Shown piece by piece: positions 47,261-58,643 of a DNA stretch of 64,000 bases. Each line of letters starts with the position of its first letter. Within the stretch, counting starts at the first letter, position 1. The DNA comes from Paraspadella gotoi. Lineage: Eukaryota; Chaetognatha. Location of the stretch: contig JBJCIZ010000239.1 of the NCBI GenBank assembly GCA_051294375.1, positions 5,532,993-5,596,992 on the forward strand. Direction: 5' to 3'. The notes under the pieces were generated by a model. That model did not search any database. It saw nothing but the letters and a program-made list of their open reading frames with translations, and was not told where the DNA came from. The position numbers and the translations under genes were made by a program.

Positions 47261-47333
47261 CTCAAAACGCAGAGAGAAAGACAAGATGAATTCTCCTCCG
47301 GAAACCGAAGCTCAATAACGCGTTTGCCGAAAT
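47261..47333 (-). CDS. syntrophin, exon for PH1 strands (RVIELRFPEENSS)
   Basis: A 73-nt exon with a CCAAAAG acceptor and a TTTTGAG|GTAGAT donor. It reads FGKRVIELRFPEENSSCLSL then CVL. In syntrophins this is the RxLEIHSPDGxHxxxLR segment of the second PH1 half. Phases fit both neighbours exactly (2 nt in, 2 nt out). The downstream intron is a mixed AT-rich stretch, and the upstream intron carries CT-rich and AAAG-type repeats. Confidence 0.83.
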
Positions 47334-47863
47334 CTTTTGGAATCAAAATTTGACGAAAGTTGATTAATAGGAGATTCAGAAGATGATTGCTTGCACTTTT
47401 TCTCTCGCTCTCTGTCAATGGCTCTTTCTGTCTCTCTCTCTGTGTCTTTCTAACTCTCTCCGTCACTCTCTCTTTCTTCTCTTTCATTTTTTCTCTCTCT
47501 CTTTCCCTGTTTCTCTCTCTATCTATCTTTCTCTCTCCCACTTTTTTATTTCTCTATTTCTCTCTCTCCATTTTTAAATTTCTTTCTCTCCCTCTCTCTT
47601 TCCCTCTCTATCTCCTTCTCTCTACCTCTCCCTCTATTAATATTTTTTTTAAATACTCTCTTTATCAATTTAGTATTTTTTTTTAAGTGTGTTTGTTGAC
47701 AACTTGTTTCTTTTCTATAGATTATTTTTTATATTGTTCACAGTTAACCTCTGACTCTGGCTAATTCTTTATATTTCTGAAGTGATTGTCTAATTTTTCT
47801 GCTCTCTTACTCTGATTGGCTCTAGCACATCACCTCCACTTCGCTGATTGGCTAATTCTTCAC

Positions 47864-47967
47864 CTCTCTTTCTCTGATTGGTCTCCAAGTAAGACGTGAC
47901 GTAAAGAAGTCGCAAAGGAATCGTGACCTCGTCGCCCGAATCCCAAATCGTGAACTCGCTGAAGGTT
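47864..47967 (-). CDS. syntrophin, exon opening the second half of PH1 (IPLRLLYVTSYLE)
   Basis: A 104-nt exon with a TTTATCACAG acceptor and an AGAGAG|GTGAAG donor. It reads TFSEFTIWDSGDEVTIPLRL then LYVTSYLETNQRKR. VxxIPLRLLYVTxxL is a close match to the VPLRxxYVTRNL strand of alpha/beta syntrophins that restarts the PH fold after the inserted PDZ. Incoming phase (one base) fits the AG-ended PDZ exon. Upstream, the intron is a long (GAAA)n microsatellite at 48,015-48,105. Confidence 0.87.
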
Positions 47968-48014
47968 CTGTGATAAAATGGAAAAAAAAAGAAAGAGAGA
48001 AAGACAGAAAAAAA

Positions 48015-48016
48015 TA

Positions 48017-48104
<88 letters not shown>

Positions 48105-48105
48105 G
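48015..48105 (+). repeat. (GAAA)n microsatellite
   Basis: Some 22 near-perfect units in the syntrophin intron between the exons at 47,864-47,967 and 48,911-49,058. Confidence 0.95.
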
Positions 48106-48544
48106 AAAAAGAAGAGACAGAAATAATGAAGTAAAATGGGGAAAATTCACTAAAAATAAAATTAAAAATAAATATATAAATACAATTACGATTCCTACGC
48201 ACAAATCCTGATTTTTCCCTTTTTTCCTATTCCTATTTCATTTTTTTTCATTCTTTTATTTTCCTTTTTCTATCTTTTCTTTTCTTTTTTTTCTTTCTTT
48301 TCTTTTCCTCTCTTTCCTTTCTAATCAAAATCGTAGTCAAAGGAATTCCTCTTCAGGGAATAAAAGATCTAGACTTTTTTAAGGTCAGGCAAAGAAAAAG
48401 ATTTTCTTCGGTCTCCTCAACGTTGTGATAACGTCACGCTCGTTGTGATAACCCCGTCTCGCTCGTCGTGATAACAGTGACAACCCCTTAACTTCCCTTC
48501 CACTGGGCCTTCTCTTTAAAAAAATTTTACACAATTATAAATAT

Positions 48545-48682
48545 TATGCAAAATTGTTACAACCAATATAAAAAAATTATCCATTCATTTAATAAACCAC
48601 CTCTCTAGCCCCTGACTTTGGACCGGCTTTGGTGGATCAAGGTCTCCATCACTCTTACAAGATAAAGACATTGCAGTATATT
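48545..48682 (+). repeat. interspersed element family A, copy
   Basis: Contains TTATCCATTCATTTAATAAA, CCCCTGACTTTGGACCGGCT and the TTACAAGATAAAGACAT region. It lies in a syntrophin intron. Confidence 0.8.
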
Positions 48683-48774
48683 TTATAACACAATATTCTC
48701 TACAATTCTCTCGCTCTCTCCCCTCTTCCATACAGGCGCAAACCTAATCCACACCAACACTCCCTCCCCAAACA

Positions 48775-48930
48775 CCCTTTCGACAGGCGCCGACCCTTCC
48801 ACCTGTGCCTCCCTTTCGACAGGCGCCAACCCTTCCATCTGTGCCTCCCTTTCGACAGACGCCAACCCTTCCTTTTGTGCCTCCCTTTCGACAGGCGCCG
48901 ACCCTTCCACCTGTGCCTCCCGGTGAAGGG
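48775..48930 (-). repeat. 36-bp minisatellite overlapping the end of the syntrophin PDZ exon
   Basis: Four units containing AGGCACAGGTGGAAGGGTCG and GCGCCTGTCGAAAGG. Unit one contributes the exon end and donor. In the exon frame the units would read RHRWKGRRLSKG-like repeats with no stop until about 48,700. Confidence 0.9.
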
Positions 48931-49058
48931 CCTGAACTCCTTGAAGAGATAGACCACCTCGAGATCCACGATCTGACCGCAATCCTTGAGGACGGAGACG
49001 GCCTCGTTGTGGGAGGAGAAGCGGAGGTCGACGCCGTTGGCCGAGACCAGGGCGTCCC
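48911..49058 (-). CDS. syntrophin, second half of the PDZ domain
   Basis: A 148-nt exon after a CGAAAG acceptor. It reads DALVSANGVDLRFSSHNEAV, then SVLKDCGQIVDLEVVYLFKE and FRPFTGRH. It matches the syntrophin PDZ (GDAILSVNGxDLxxxTHDEAVxxLKxxGxxVxLEVKYxKExxPYF), including the NG turn, the His-x-Glu-Ala helix and the Glu-Val strand. The donor CACAG|GTGG lies in the first unit of a 36-bp tandem repeat, so several identical donors follow. The first gives the phase required by the next exon. PDZ domains of syntrophins bind C-terminal tails of channels and receptors. Confidence 0.9.
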
Positions 49059-49235
49059 CTTTCGTTGTTGTTGTTGTTATTTTTGGCGTGGGGAGGGGGG
49101 GCGGAACGGAAAATGGTGGTCCGTGAATGAGTTGTGGGATGAGAGGTCAAGCGGATACAGGGTGAGGTACAATTTTTGGGAGTTTACCCAAAAATGAACC
49201 AATGATTGTAGTAAACGTAATTTACATGAAACGAA

Positions 49236-49385
49236 AAAGTAAGAGGTATGGTGGACTAAAATCCACCAACCGTTCATCAGCGGCCATTGGTGCCGGAGGC
49301 AAGTCATTCGCCTCCTTAACCCTAAGGTCCGAGGTTCTAGCCAGATCAATCTCGCCTAGAGGGTATATTGTAAAGCTTTATGATT
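49236..49385 (+). repeat. tRNA-like SINE fragment in a syntrophin intron
   Basis: Has a GGTCCGAGGTTCTAGCC box similar to GGTCCCGGGTTCTAGCCC at 59,388-59,405 and to a polymerase III B box, plus a palindromic GGTGGACTAAAATCCACC. Confidence 0.4.
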
Positions 49386-49615
49386 GTAAAATGATTGTCA
49401 ATGATCATGTAAATGATTGTCACACTTCACGATTCTAAAATGATTGTAAAACTATTTTTTTTTCTTTTCTTTGGGTTTGTTGTTTTGTTTTTTTTGATTG
49501 ATAGGGTTTGAGAAGAGATTGGCTTATCGGGTGGGGCGCGGGCTCGCCAGTTTTCTACGCGCCACTGGCCAAAGAAAAGATCCGCCCCCCCCAGTCACCC
49601 CTACCCCCCGAAAAC

Positions 49616-49702
49616 CTTCGTAAAGTTTTCCCTAAGCTTCGATCGGACAGCTGACCTTGAAGATTTTCCCTACGAATACCGGGAGTCCGTCCTGTTCGCC
49701 GC
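49616..49702 (-). pseudogene. syntrophin, first-half PDZ exon with an in-frame TAG
   Basis: An 87-nt exon with a CCCGAG acceptor and an ACGAAG|GTTTTC donor. It reads GEQDGLPVFVGKIFKVSCPI, then EA, a TAG stop (49,632-49,634), then GKLYE and a split Gly codon that joins the next exon as EGDALVSANG. Both sides of the stop fit the PDZ pattern in the same frame (KGGxxxxxPVxVxKIFKxxxxExxGxLxxGD), and phase to the next exon is right. The stop is a single C-to-T step from CAG. An alternative donor right after KIFK would skip it but lose the conserved GxLxxGD lead-in. Sequence error, null allele or pseudogene cannot be separated here. Confidence 0.8.
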
Positions 49703-49999
49703 CTCGGGGTTAATTTTTTTTGGGGGGGAAAAAAGTTAAAATTAATTAATTTAAATTAATTAATTAATTAATTTAAAATTAATACGAACATCTGTTTCTT
49801 GAAAAAATAATTCGTCTTGCCTGCCAGCGAAACCTTACGCTTTCAAATTTATCAAGATGCCAACTACTTTTTCTTTTCATATTATTAAATAATCAAATAT
49901 TAATATACTTCCGGACATTTACTACAATTAAATCTCACCAATTTTTCTTATCTTCAATTTCCTTATTAATACCTTCCACTCCTGGCTCAGCACTTGGTA

Positions 50000-50290
50000 C
50001 CAATCTTCAAAGAAAGGTATATTCCACACAGGCTCACATCCCACTGGTCTCAGAGGGGGAACGCACCATCAAAAGCGTTGGCGTTCCATCCCAGCCTTAA
50101 CGACTTCCCTCTGCGTTGGCAAAGCGAGATCGTCCTTGGGTAACCGCGCCAGTGACTGGAGGCGTCACTGAGGGTCGGAAGCCCCAAAAGCCAACCAGTG
50201 AGATGCCCCATCCTAACTGGCCATCACAGGCAACCCGGCTGTTGCCATTATATCCCTGTAATAACTTCAACCAACGCACCCCCTCAACCC
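50000..50290. repeat. unclassified unique-looking stretch, possible mobile-element remnant
   Basis: Non-repetitive stretch with balanced composition between the two syntrophin PDZ/PH exons. A minus frame containing GQLGWGISLVGFWGF superficially resembles the GGLGISIKGG start of a PDZ but aligns no further, so I do not call it the missing PDZ exon. Confidence 0.3.
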
Positions 50291-50469
50291 CTTTTAAAAC
50301 TCCTCCATCGATTTCTATCCTCCCATTCTCTCTTATATCTATCCCCCCCTTGCATCTGATTACCCATCCCCTTTCTCCTCCCCTTTTCCCCCCCACAATA
50401 CCTTTGATAGTCAACCCAATCCGCTTCCCTGTCCCTCCGAATTCTCACTTCTCCTCTTCTTCCAAGAAA

Positions 50470-51300
50470 AACTTTTGGGACAATCTTCCGCCCCATTTTC
50501 GTCGTCGTCGTCGTCGTTGTTGTCGGCACCCCCGCCAGATCGCCCTTTCCTCTGGAATCTCCAGGCAACTCGGCGACGCGTGTCGAGACGTTCCTCTCGG
50601 GACAGACTGACTCTGCAGAGACGACGGCGGCGTCAGAGGACGAGCGGCGGCACGGAATCGACAGGCGATGCAGGCGCTTCGGCCGCGTCTTCCCACGTGA
50701 AAAACCGTGGACGTCTCCTCCACGCACGAAACCTCACCGTCTCTCCCTCTTCAACCATCCCTCGCGTTTCCCTCACTCCTCGTCGACACCCCGCCTGTAA
50801 TCGACGCCACGGCGTCGTCGAAGAGACCGATCGAAGGATCTCTGGACTCCATCCGGCGTCGGGTCGTCCCCGGCGCGGGTCTCCGAACGCCTCGTCGAGA
50901 CGACGGCGTCCGTTCGACGGACGGAGACGTTGGACACGATCCTCACGGATTCCGAGGCGAAGGCGGAGGAAGAAGAGGAAGAGGAAAAGTCCAGCGTCTC
51001 GACCACGGACTTTGGCGCCAAATTTTCGTCGCTGTTGTTTTTTGTCTGTCGTCGTCGTCGTCGTCCGTCGTCGTCGTCGTCGTCGGTCGTCGGTTGGCGG
51101 ATGAAGGATTCCGAGGGCGTGGCCGACTGACGCTCGTCGGCAGCGGCTGCTCGCGTCGTCGGCTGCTGCGTCGTCGGCGGCTGCGTCGTTGGCCGCTGCG
51201 TCGTCCGGCGGCTGCGTCGTCGGCTGCTGCGTCGGCGTCGGCTGCGCTCGCTCGCTCGGCCGGCTGCGTCGTCGGCGGCGGCGGCGTCGATGCTTTCATC
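50470..51300. other. GC/CpG-rich region with (CGT)n and GGCTGCGTCGTC repeats
   Basis: Located where the first PDZ strands of syntrophin should be encoded. Open on several frames. A minus frame (NLAPKSVVETLDF, then Ser run, then ASESVRIVSNVSV) at 50,773-51,040 looks coding-like, but phase and homology are unproven. An 18-bp GGCTGCGTCGTCGGC repeat fills 51,135-51,290. Confidence 0.35.
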
Positions 51301-51544
51301 TGAAAAATTGATGCGAACAGTGACGAAAAAGCGACGATGCGACCGCTGAATGAGCTTGAGATGCAGTCATTTTGATTGCTTAATTCCTAGCGTTGAAGTC
51401 CGTCAAATACAAGCAGCAATCATTTTTAAATCATTTCAAATCAGTCGTTCATTTTAAGTCGCAGTCAGTCGTCTCTCATCACTTAACAGTTAACAATGAA
51501 TTCAATTAAATCAATTCAAGTCTTAGCAATCGTTTTAAGTTGCA

Positions 51545-51715
51545 GCGAGACTCTCATCACTTAACAATTTCAATTTCGACCCCTCACTCTTTCGTCACTT
51601 TACGATCATTTCAATTTCGACCCCTCACTCTTTTCATCACTTTACATCATTAAACAATTTCGACCCCCTCACTCTTTCATCACTTTACGATCATTTCAAT
51701 TTCGAATGTAGTAAC
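51545..51715 (+). repeat. ~47-bp minisatellite with TTTCAATTTCGACCCCTCAC
   Basis: Four units with TCACTTTACGATCATTTCAA. It lies just downstream (gene sense) of the syntrophin exon at 51,793-52,356. Confidence 0.8.
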
Positions 51716-51792
51716 TTGCTCATCGCCTCTCACATCAGGTAAAATCAATCACTCATCAATCAATCAATCACTAATCAATCATCGACTCTCAC

Positions 51793-52356
51793 ACCCTCAA
51801 CTTTCACCGCAATCCAGGATTCACCGTCTCCGACCGAAGCTTTAGTCACGACGATCGCCGGCGTCGTTCTTTCTCCCGGCGTTGAATCCCGGCGTCGTCC
51901 ATCTTCTTTCGACGCCGCATCGTCGTCGTCGTCGTCGTCGCCGTTACCGGAATCGGCGTCGTCCACTGCATTCGCGGCATTAGGACTCGCAGTATCGCCA
52001 CGATTTACGGCATCTTGAGCGTTCTTTCTCTCCCCGGATCCGGCGTTTTCAATTCCCGGAAATTGGACGCCGTCAACGACCACGTTGGGAGTCGAAGGCG
52101 GCGCGGGTGGCGGCGTCGACGGCGTCGACGGCGCCGTTCGAATCGACGCCGGTTTCCAATCTCGACCCTGCTCATCCTCCAAGGTTCGACTGAAGAGCCT
52201 CGTCCGCGCCTCTTGTTCCGTCTCGAACTTTTCCTCCTCCTCTTCCTCCTTTGCCTCCTCCCCCTGGTCACGTGACTTGGTCGGGTGCAGCGACAGGTGC
52301 AGGGACTCGCGAGAGAGACGGAGGACGATCGGACGCCACCTGCCGTCGGCTTTGAC
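51793..52356 (-). CDS. syntrophin, first half of PH1 plus long acidic/Pro-rich insert
   Basis: An open frame of 188 codons from a CAAGAG border to a GGT|GTGAGAG donor, phase 0 at both ends. It starts VKADGRWRPIVLRLSRESLH, the second and third strands of the syntrophin split PH domain (RWxxVLLxLxxDxLxLS). A Glu-rich coiled stretch, EQEARTRLFSRTLEDEQGRD, and a Pro/Thr run follow. Then come VVVDGVQFPGIENAGSG, an Asp run, and a close at SWIAVKVEG. The insert is longer than in vertebrate syntrophins. The N-terminal GLLEL-like first strand is on an unidentified upstream exon. A (GGCAGATGGTA)n minisatellite abuts the acceptor. Confidence 0.75.
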
Positions 52357-52364
52357 CTCTTGGA

Positions 52365-52480
52365 GAGGCAGATGGCGGACGGCAGTTGGCAGATGGCAGA
52401 TGGTAGGTGGCAGGTGGAAGATGGTTGATGGTAGGTAGCAGATGGTAGTTGGCGGATGGCAGATTGCAGATACCAGATCG
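52365..52480 (+). repeat. GGCAGATGGTAGGTGGCAG minisatellite
   Basis: Seven-to-fourteen-base irregular units abutting the acceptor of the syntrophin exon at 51,793-52,356 and forming its upstream intron edge. Confidence 0.85.
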
Positions 52481-53043
52481 GCGGCGTGGTCGAATCGGGC
52501 GAACGGAAGGAAAATGTCGGTTGAAAAATTAGGTTTTATGATTTCGAAGAAAAACGTGTATTGTGAAATTGAGGAAAAACAATTAAGACAGCTTCAAACT
52601 TTATAATATAAACTTCATAATATAAACTTTATAATAGAAACTTTATCATATAAACCGGTTCAGTTGTCTAAAAAGGGCCACTACCTTAATTATTACGTTA
52701 TCATCATCATAAAAAACAAGAGGATCTTAAATAGTACTCCACTTTTTTTTTAATTTAACTATAATAATAAAAATAATAATATTTCTTGCCCATTTCATGC
52801 CACTCCACCCCCCAAAGCTTGTCGTAAAGCTTACTAAGCTTACCAAGTTCCTCCTCGCGCAATAATTCCGCCATAATTTCTGAATGTGAATCAAGATGTT
52901 CGTTGTTATTTTAAAATGGTTGTGGAATTATGAATTATGATGAAATCGGTTTTCTTTTCTTTCTTTTTCCTTTTTTTTATGTGACAAAAAATCGAGTAAG
53001 GATATGAGAGAGAGAGGAGAGAAGAGAGGAGAGAGAGAGAGGA

Positions 53044-53118
<75 letters not shown>

Positions 53119-53339
53119 CAGACAGACAAGGACTTGTCGTTTTTATTTTGTTTTTAATTCAATGCAAATTAAAAAAAAAACCGAAAATAAAATCCATAAT
53201 TCTCAAAAACTACGAAAATCACCAAAAAAAAACTTGAAACATTGACTCCCACAAGAAAATATAAAAAAATATTCGATCGAGACAAATTAGCGAGAATCTG
53301 AACAAAGTCCGATCAAAGAAATCGAGAAGGACGTATTCC

Positions 53340-53660
53340 GTCTTTTATCTCTGGCCAATCAGAGGCGAAATTTGGATCCAGGACAATCAAAACGGCCAAT
53401 CACGGTGATCAATGGCCATTGAAACTGGACTTCCGGTCCTTTGACGCCTAACGGACCAAATTAGTTGATCGGATTAATCGTGAAATTAATTATTAAACCT
53501 CTTATGACAAAGCTGATAAAAATATGATTGAAGGTCCATCGGTGACCACTCAAAATGTACGACCAATCACCGATGATTTATTTTAATCCATCAATCAATT
53601 ATTCGATCAATCAATCAATCGATCGAGCCAATAAACGGCCAATCAATCTTCCGAACTTTA
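53340..53660. promoter_or_regulatory. cluster of CCAAT boxes, possible promoter
   Basis: GGCCAATCAGAGG, GGCCAATCACGG, ACCAATCACC, AGCCAATAAACGG and GGCCAATCAATC fall within 310 bp, about 1 kb upstream of the first recognised syntrophin exon. No TATA box or start site is identified. The interval to 58,640 otherwise holds AT-rich DNA, (GA)n or (CT)n blocks, (CGCACGCA)n at 54,395-54,490, GC-rich open frames at 54,915-55,200 and a 10-bp CTCTTAGTTG array (55,586-55,765). Confidence 0.35.
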
Positions 53661-54857
53661 AGCTTTTCGTTTTCCCGACGATAAATATATAGTTTTTACG
53701 ATGATCGTAAAGCCGAAGGAAAAAAAAGGTTCAATTTTAAAATAAAACGGAGAGATAAAAACTAAACAGAGATTTAAAATTAATGAAATAATACAAATAA
53801 AATAGATATTTCAAATTAATCAAGGAGTTAAGAACAAACCTGAGATATAAAAACGACCGGAGATTAAAAGTGAAACTAAGAAATAAAAGAGATAGAAAAT
53901 GGAGATGAAAAAGAAAAGAGAGAGATGAAAACAAAAAAGAAAGATCAAAATAAAACGGAGATTAAGAATAAAGCAGAGAGATAAAAACATAACAAAAAAA
54001 AAACCAAAAAAAAAAACAGTGATTAAAATGAAAACAGAAAGATGAGATATAAACAAACATTGAATTTAAAACAAAAATCAAAACAAAGTTAAAAGATTAA
54101 AACGCGGCGACGAATGTTAAATATCCTGAAGGTTGTTTATTAATTCTTACAATTTAAGAATTAAATTGGGAACAAAAAACTGATATCATTTGAGATATTG
54201 ATCATAGGATCGAATCTTTATGTCTCGGTTCAATCTCTTTTTACTACGATTTGATAGGACGTCCGCACCTCGCCTTTTCTCTGTACACTGTATATTATAC
54301 TTTTAACTTTAATTCCTCATTCTAATTAAATACGATATATCTTTGTAATAGTTTCAATTGAGAAAAAACTTCGACACCAAATTAGACCTCAATCCTGCGC
54401 ACGCACGAACTGCGCACGCACGCACGCACGAACTGCGCACGCACGAACTTCGACACCCAATTAGATCCCAATCCTGCGCACGCACGAACGCGATGCATAC
54501 TTCTCCCCATTTTTTCTCTCGCATAGAGAGTCGATACATAGTTGACCTTCTCTTTCTCTCACACGAAGTCGATCCTTCGTTCGCAGAATAAAAATCGAAT
54601 CGAATTTTAGAGGTCAGTCGTCGTTGTTGTCGTTGTTGTCGTCGTCGTCTTCATCGTCGTTTTCGTCCTCGTCGTCATGGCAATAAACGCTGCTGCGGTT
54701 AAAAAAAGAAAAGAAAATGGATTGATGGCTTCGTTCGCAAAAAAAAATATTTTTATTTCATATCGAAGAAGCAGCAATCAGTTTAAGGATAACATTTTTG
54801 TCATTTCCTTTTTTTCTCTCTCTCTCTCTTCCGCTCTTCCTTTCCTTCCTTTCCATC

Positions 54858-54921
<64 letters not shown>

Positions 54922-55585
54922 ACAAACTCTCAGAGCCAAAGCGCCGCCAACGACGACGACTCCGCCGACGACGAACGACGACAGCGCCACCAACCGCCAC
55001 GGGCGCCACTTGCTCGATTCCCCAACACCAACGACGCCACGCCCATCGAAAACGGCGTCGACGCCGAGTCTGCGGGCGCCGCTTTTGGCCCCGGGTGGAA
55101 CCAGCGTCTTTTGACATTTCCACGATCGGTCGTTCGAATTCTGTACGCAGTCGAAACCGAGGCAGCAAAAAACCTTTGGGCGTTTCGACGAATGAGGAAA
55201 TATTAATAGGCAAATTCGATACTCAAATAATAAATATTATTAGTAATGAAATTAGTAGTAATTTTTAAATGTAGTTTCGAATAACGACACTCGAATGATG
55301 ATGATAATTTAAAGATATTACATTAAATATTTATATAATATTACTTCAAAAAACACCAAGAGCTGGTGACCTTTTTTTTTATCGATCAAAAACACCAACG
55401 ATGAGGATCAAATTGAAACGAAGAGTCAGACGGACAAACAGAGAGACAGAGAGACAGAGAGACAGACAAGAGAAAACGGTAATTTGTTGGCGGTGCGACT
55501 TTAAAGCAGCCTGAACCACGGTCCGTCACTCGGCCTCGTCTCAATGGCTGAGCACGGCAAATTCAGCTGGCGCTTCTCCGCTCTT

Positions 55586-55765
55586 AGTTGTCGACAGTTG
55601 CTCTTAGTTGTCGACAGTTGCTCTTAGTTGATCTTAGTTGTTGACAGTTTCTCTTAGTTGCTCTTAGTTGTTGACAGTTTCTCTTAGTTGCTCTTAGTTG
55701 TCGACAGTTGCTCTTAGTTGCTCTTAGTTGTCGAAAGTTGCTCTTAGTTGCTCTAAGTTGTTGAC
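55586..55765 (+). repeat. CTCTTAGTTGTCGACAGTTG minisatellite
   Basis: Ten-base and twenty-base units alternate. The repetitive minus frame across it (QLRATKSN-like) is an artefact of the array. Confidence 0.9.
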
Positions 55766-56269
55766 TCTTTGTTGTTGACCGGTGTATACCCCTGCCATCT
55801 ATTTGCCCATCAACATTCCCCTTTCTCCCCAGCCACAGCACTATTCCTGACCTTGCCTCCCCTCGGACATTCGATGCAACCGTCTCCGTCGAATCTCTCC
55901 CAGCAACAAGCCTGGAAACGATGGAGAGAGGATGGATTAGATGATGGAGAAGATGTTGAAGACGATGACTTGACGTAGTGAGAGGCTGTATTTAAATGAT
56001 GTTGATGACGATGAATAGATTCTCACAGGATATAAAAGATGATATGTTGATGATAATATTGAATATGATGATGATTGTGACGATTACGATGATGATGATG
56101 ATGTTGAAGATGATGTAAATGAACACGACGATGACGATGGCGGAAGAGGAGGAGGAGGAGGAGGAGGAGGAGGAGGAAGAGAAGCAGGAATTTAAGTCGT
56201 CGTCGTTGTCATCTTCTTTTCTCTTCTGGAACACGTCCTTATGATTTCTTGTCGCGGGTCACGTCATGC

Positions 56270-56304
<35 letters not shown>

Positions 56305-56307
56305 CTA

Positions 56308-56363
<56 letters not shown>

Positions 56364-56511
56364 CTCACACAAAACTAACAAACTGCAGCGTGTGAATCAC
56401 CGCTTGTCATTACAATTAAGTCTCAATTTGTCCCTTTAAATGTGACGACGTCGTAAAACAAAGTTGTAAAACTAAACGTGTCGTGAAACTGGGGGTTTTT
56501 TAGCTCTCTTT

Positions 56512-56828
56512 TCTAAAAGCGCCCGATATCTGTTCATAAATCCATATATCCTATTTTAACCTTAATATCAAACCTTAATTTATTACCAAATTTAATGCCC
56601 TTATTTCTAACTCTAATCCCTAAACCAAACTTAATCCTTAAACCTAACTCTAATCCTCAATTGCTAATCTTTAACCCCAAAATTTAAGTTCTTAACCCTA
56701 TATCCCTTACTCTAATCTTAAACTTTAACCTAATCTTTAACCCTAACCTTTAAACTAATTTCTAAGCCTAAAAATGAATTTAATTCCGAATAGAAGATAA
56801 AAAGGGGGCGTTCTGAGAAAATAAGGCC
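56512..56828. mobile_element. family B element, copy 4
   Basis: Left end AGCTCTCTTTTCTAAAAGCG, right end GGGGGCGTTCTGAGAAAATA plus AGGCC. The core is CCTAACTCTAATCC-type repeat, in opposite orientation to copy 1. The flanks GTTTTTT and GATTTTT agree at six of seven bases, though they are low complexity. Confidence 0.6.
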
Positions 56829-57514
56829 GATTTTTTTTCTTCTTCAATATTTCCCTTTTTTTTTCTAGTCGTAGTAAAAATAATCGTTTAAAATTTATGA
56901 CTTTGTCTAGAAATGGAAAGAAAGGAGAGAGATGTTAAGGGTTCAGGAAATGGTTAACCCTTATCGGTTATGGGATATATATTATAGAATTTGCGATTGA
57001 TGGAAAAGAAAAGAAAAAAAAAAGTAAAAAAAGAAAAAATCAGGGGCCGACTTATTCAATGAATGGATAATTTAACATTGGTCGTTCAAATTCCATAGCG
57101 AAAGAGTGTGATGAGGAAAATGAGTAAAATGAGCGAAATGATGAGGATATGACATGGAATGAGATTGGAAAGAAATTGGAAAGAGATTGAAAAGAAATTG
57201 GAAAGACATTGAAAAGAAATTGGAAAGAGATTAAAAAAAGATGGAAAAGAACTTGGAAAGAGATTGGAAAGAGATTGCCCAAATGACGGCAGACAAGGGG
57301 GATTCCCCATTGTGAAAGTAATCTAAAAGGAAACGAGGGTAGGAACAAAACGTCTACATAACTATACTATATACTATTTATGTTTTAAATATACATACCT
57401 ATTATATATATGTATTAAATAAGAAAGGCTAAAGGCGACGAGAAATGACGAATGCAGAATCGAAGAATCAAGAAGTTTTATAGTAATGTTAAACATGTCG
57501 TGGTCAACATTATT

Positions 57515-57518
57515 TTAA

Positions 57519-57598
<80 letters not shown>

Positions 57599-57600
57599 AC
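57515..57600 (+). repeat. (ATC)n microsatellite
   Basis: About 27 near-perfect trinucleotide units giving a Ser run or a Met run in two frames. No gene. Confidence 0.97.
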
Positions 57601-58107
57601 TCCAATACCTTATTCGTCTCACCGCAACTTCGTCTCATTCTATGAAACATTTTCGCTGTTCTTTTGTATCTCAACAGAGACATTCGCCGCGTGGGTCCTC
57701 TACAGGCGTAAACCCCGAAAATCCACAGAATAAAAACAAAAGCTTTGAAAAAAATCATTTTATCTCTCTCTCTCTATCTCTATCTCTATCTCTCTCTCTA
57801 TTTTAATCTAAAAAAATATATATATTTATTTATAACGACTAAAATTAATTTTTATTCGGTAAGAAGTTGATTTATGGACTTGAGAAAAAGTCGGCGTAAA
57901 CTCCGATAAAATCCGTATGAAACCCTAAAACAATAGTTAAGCCGTATGTAACTAAAAAGCTGTTAAACCATATGCATTGAAAAAATTTCATCCGTATGTG
58001 ACTAAAGAACTGTGAAACCGTATTTAAAAGCTGTTTAATTATGCCTAATAAGTACCCTTAAATCTCCCTCGCTATTCTTGCATGAAACGAGTAAAAACTC
58101 CATTCCT

Positions 58108-58368
58108 ATGCTTTTTTGAACTTTCTGTCTCATGAACATATTTTAAACGTTTTATAATTATTCGAACATATTTTAGACGCCACCGAGTCGCCAGAATATA
58201 ACGTATATATAACGTATATAACGTATCTATAGTATCCTATGCTTTTTTGAACTTTCTGTCTCATGAAAATATTTTGAACGTTTTATAATTATTCGAACAA
58301 CATATTTTAGACGCCACCGAGTCGCCAGAATATAACGTATATATAACGTATATAACGTATATAACGTA
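58108..58368 (+). repeat. ~128-bp tandem duplication ending in ATAACGTAT repeats
   Basis: CTATGCTTTTTTGAACTTTC through GACGCCACCGAGTCGCCAGA is present twice in direct orientation, each copy ending in a TATAACGTATAT run. Confidence 0.9.
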
Positions 58369-58643
58369 TCATGAGTCTACATCTTTCTTTACAATGGTTT
58401 TTTTTATTGTTTTGTTGTTTTTTTAAGTGAGAAAACAAAGAACTAAAATAAAATAAACGCAAATAAACTTTGATTAAGGTCGCCGATGTCAATAAGTAAA
58501 AACTGTTTAGCTTCAAGAAGTAAAATCCCCGAGATATACCACGGTAGAGAAACGACAAACATTAAAAAAACACACACACCCACAAAAAAAACAAAACAAA
58601 CAACAACAAACGAAAATGTATTTAAATCGAGCCTGGAAAAAAC

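Noticed and set aside
50097-50414. Minus frame with GQLGWGISLVGF as the missing start of the syntrophin PDZ
   Set aside because: Only a few residues resemble GGLGISIKGG; the spacing, splice borders and flanking residues do not fit.
54758-55268. Overlapping open frames on both strands at a GC-rich segment
   Set aside because: Both strands are open in several frames because of CGA/CGC-rich codons beside a (CT)n tract; no homology allows a choice, so no gene is called.
57510-57758. Poly-Met and poly-Ser frames
   Set aside because: (ATC)n microsatellite.
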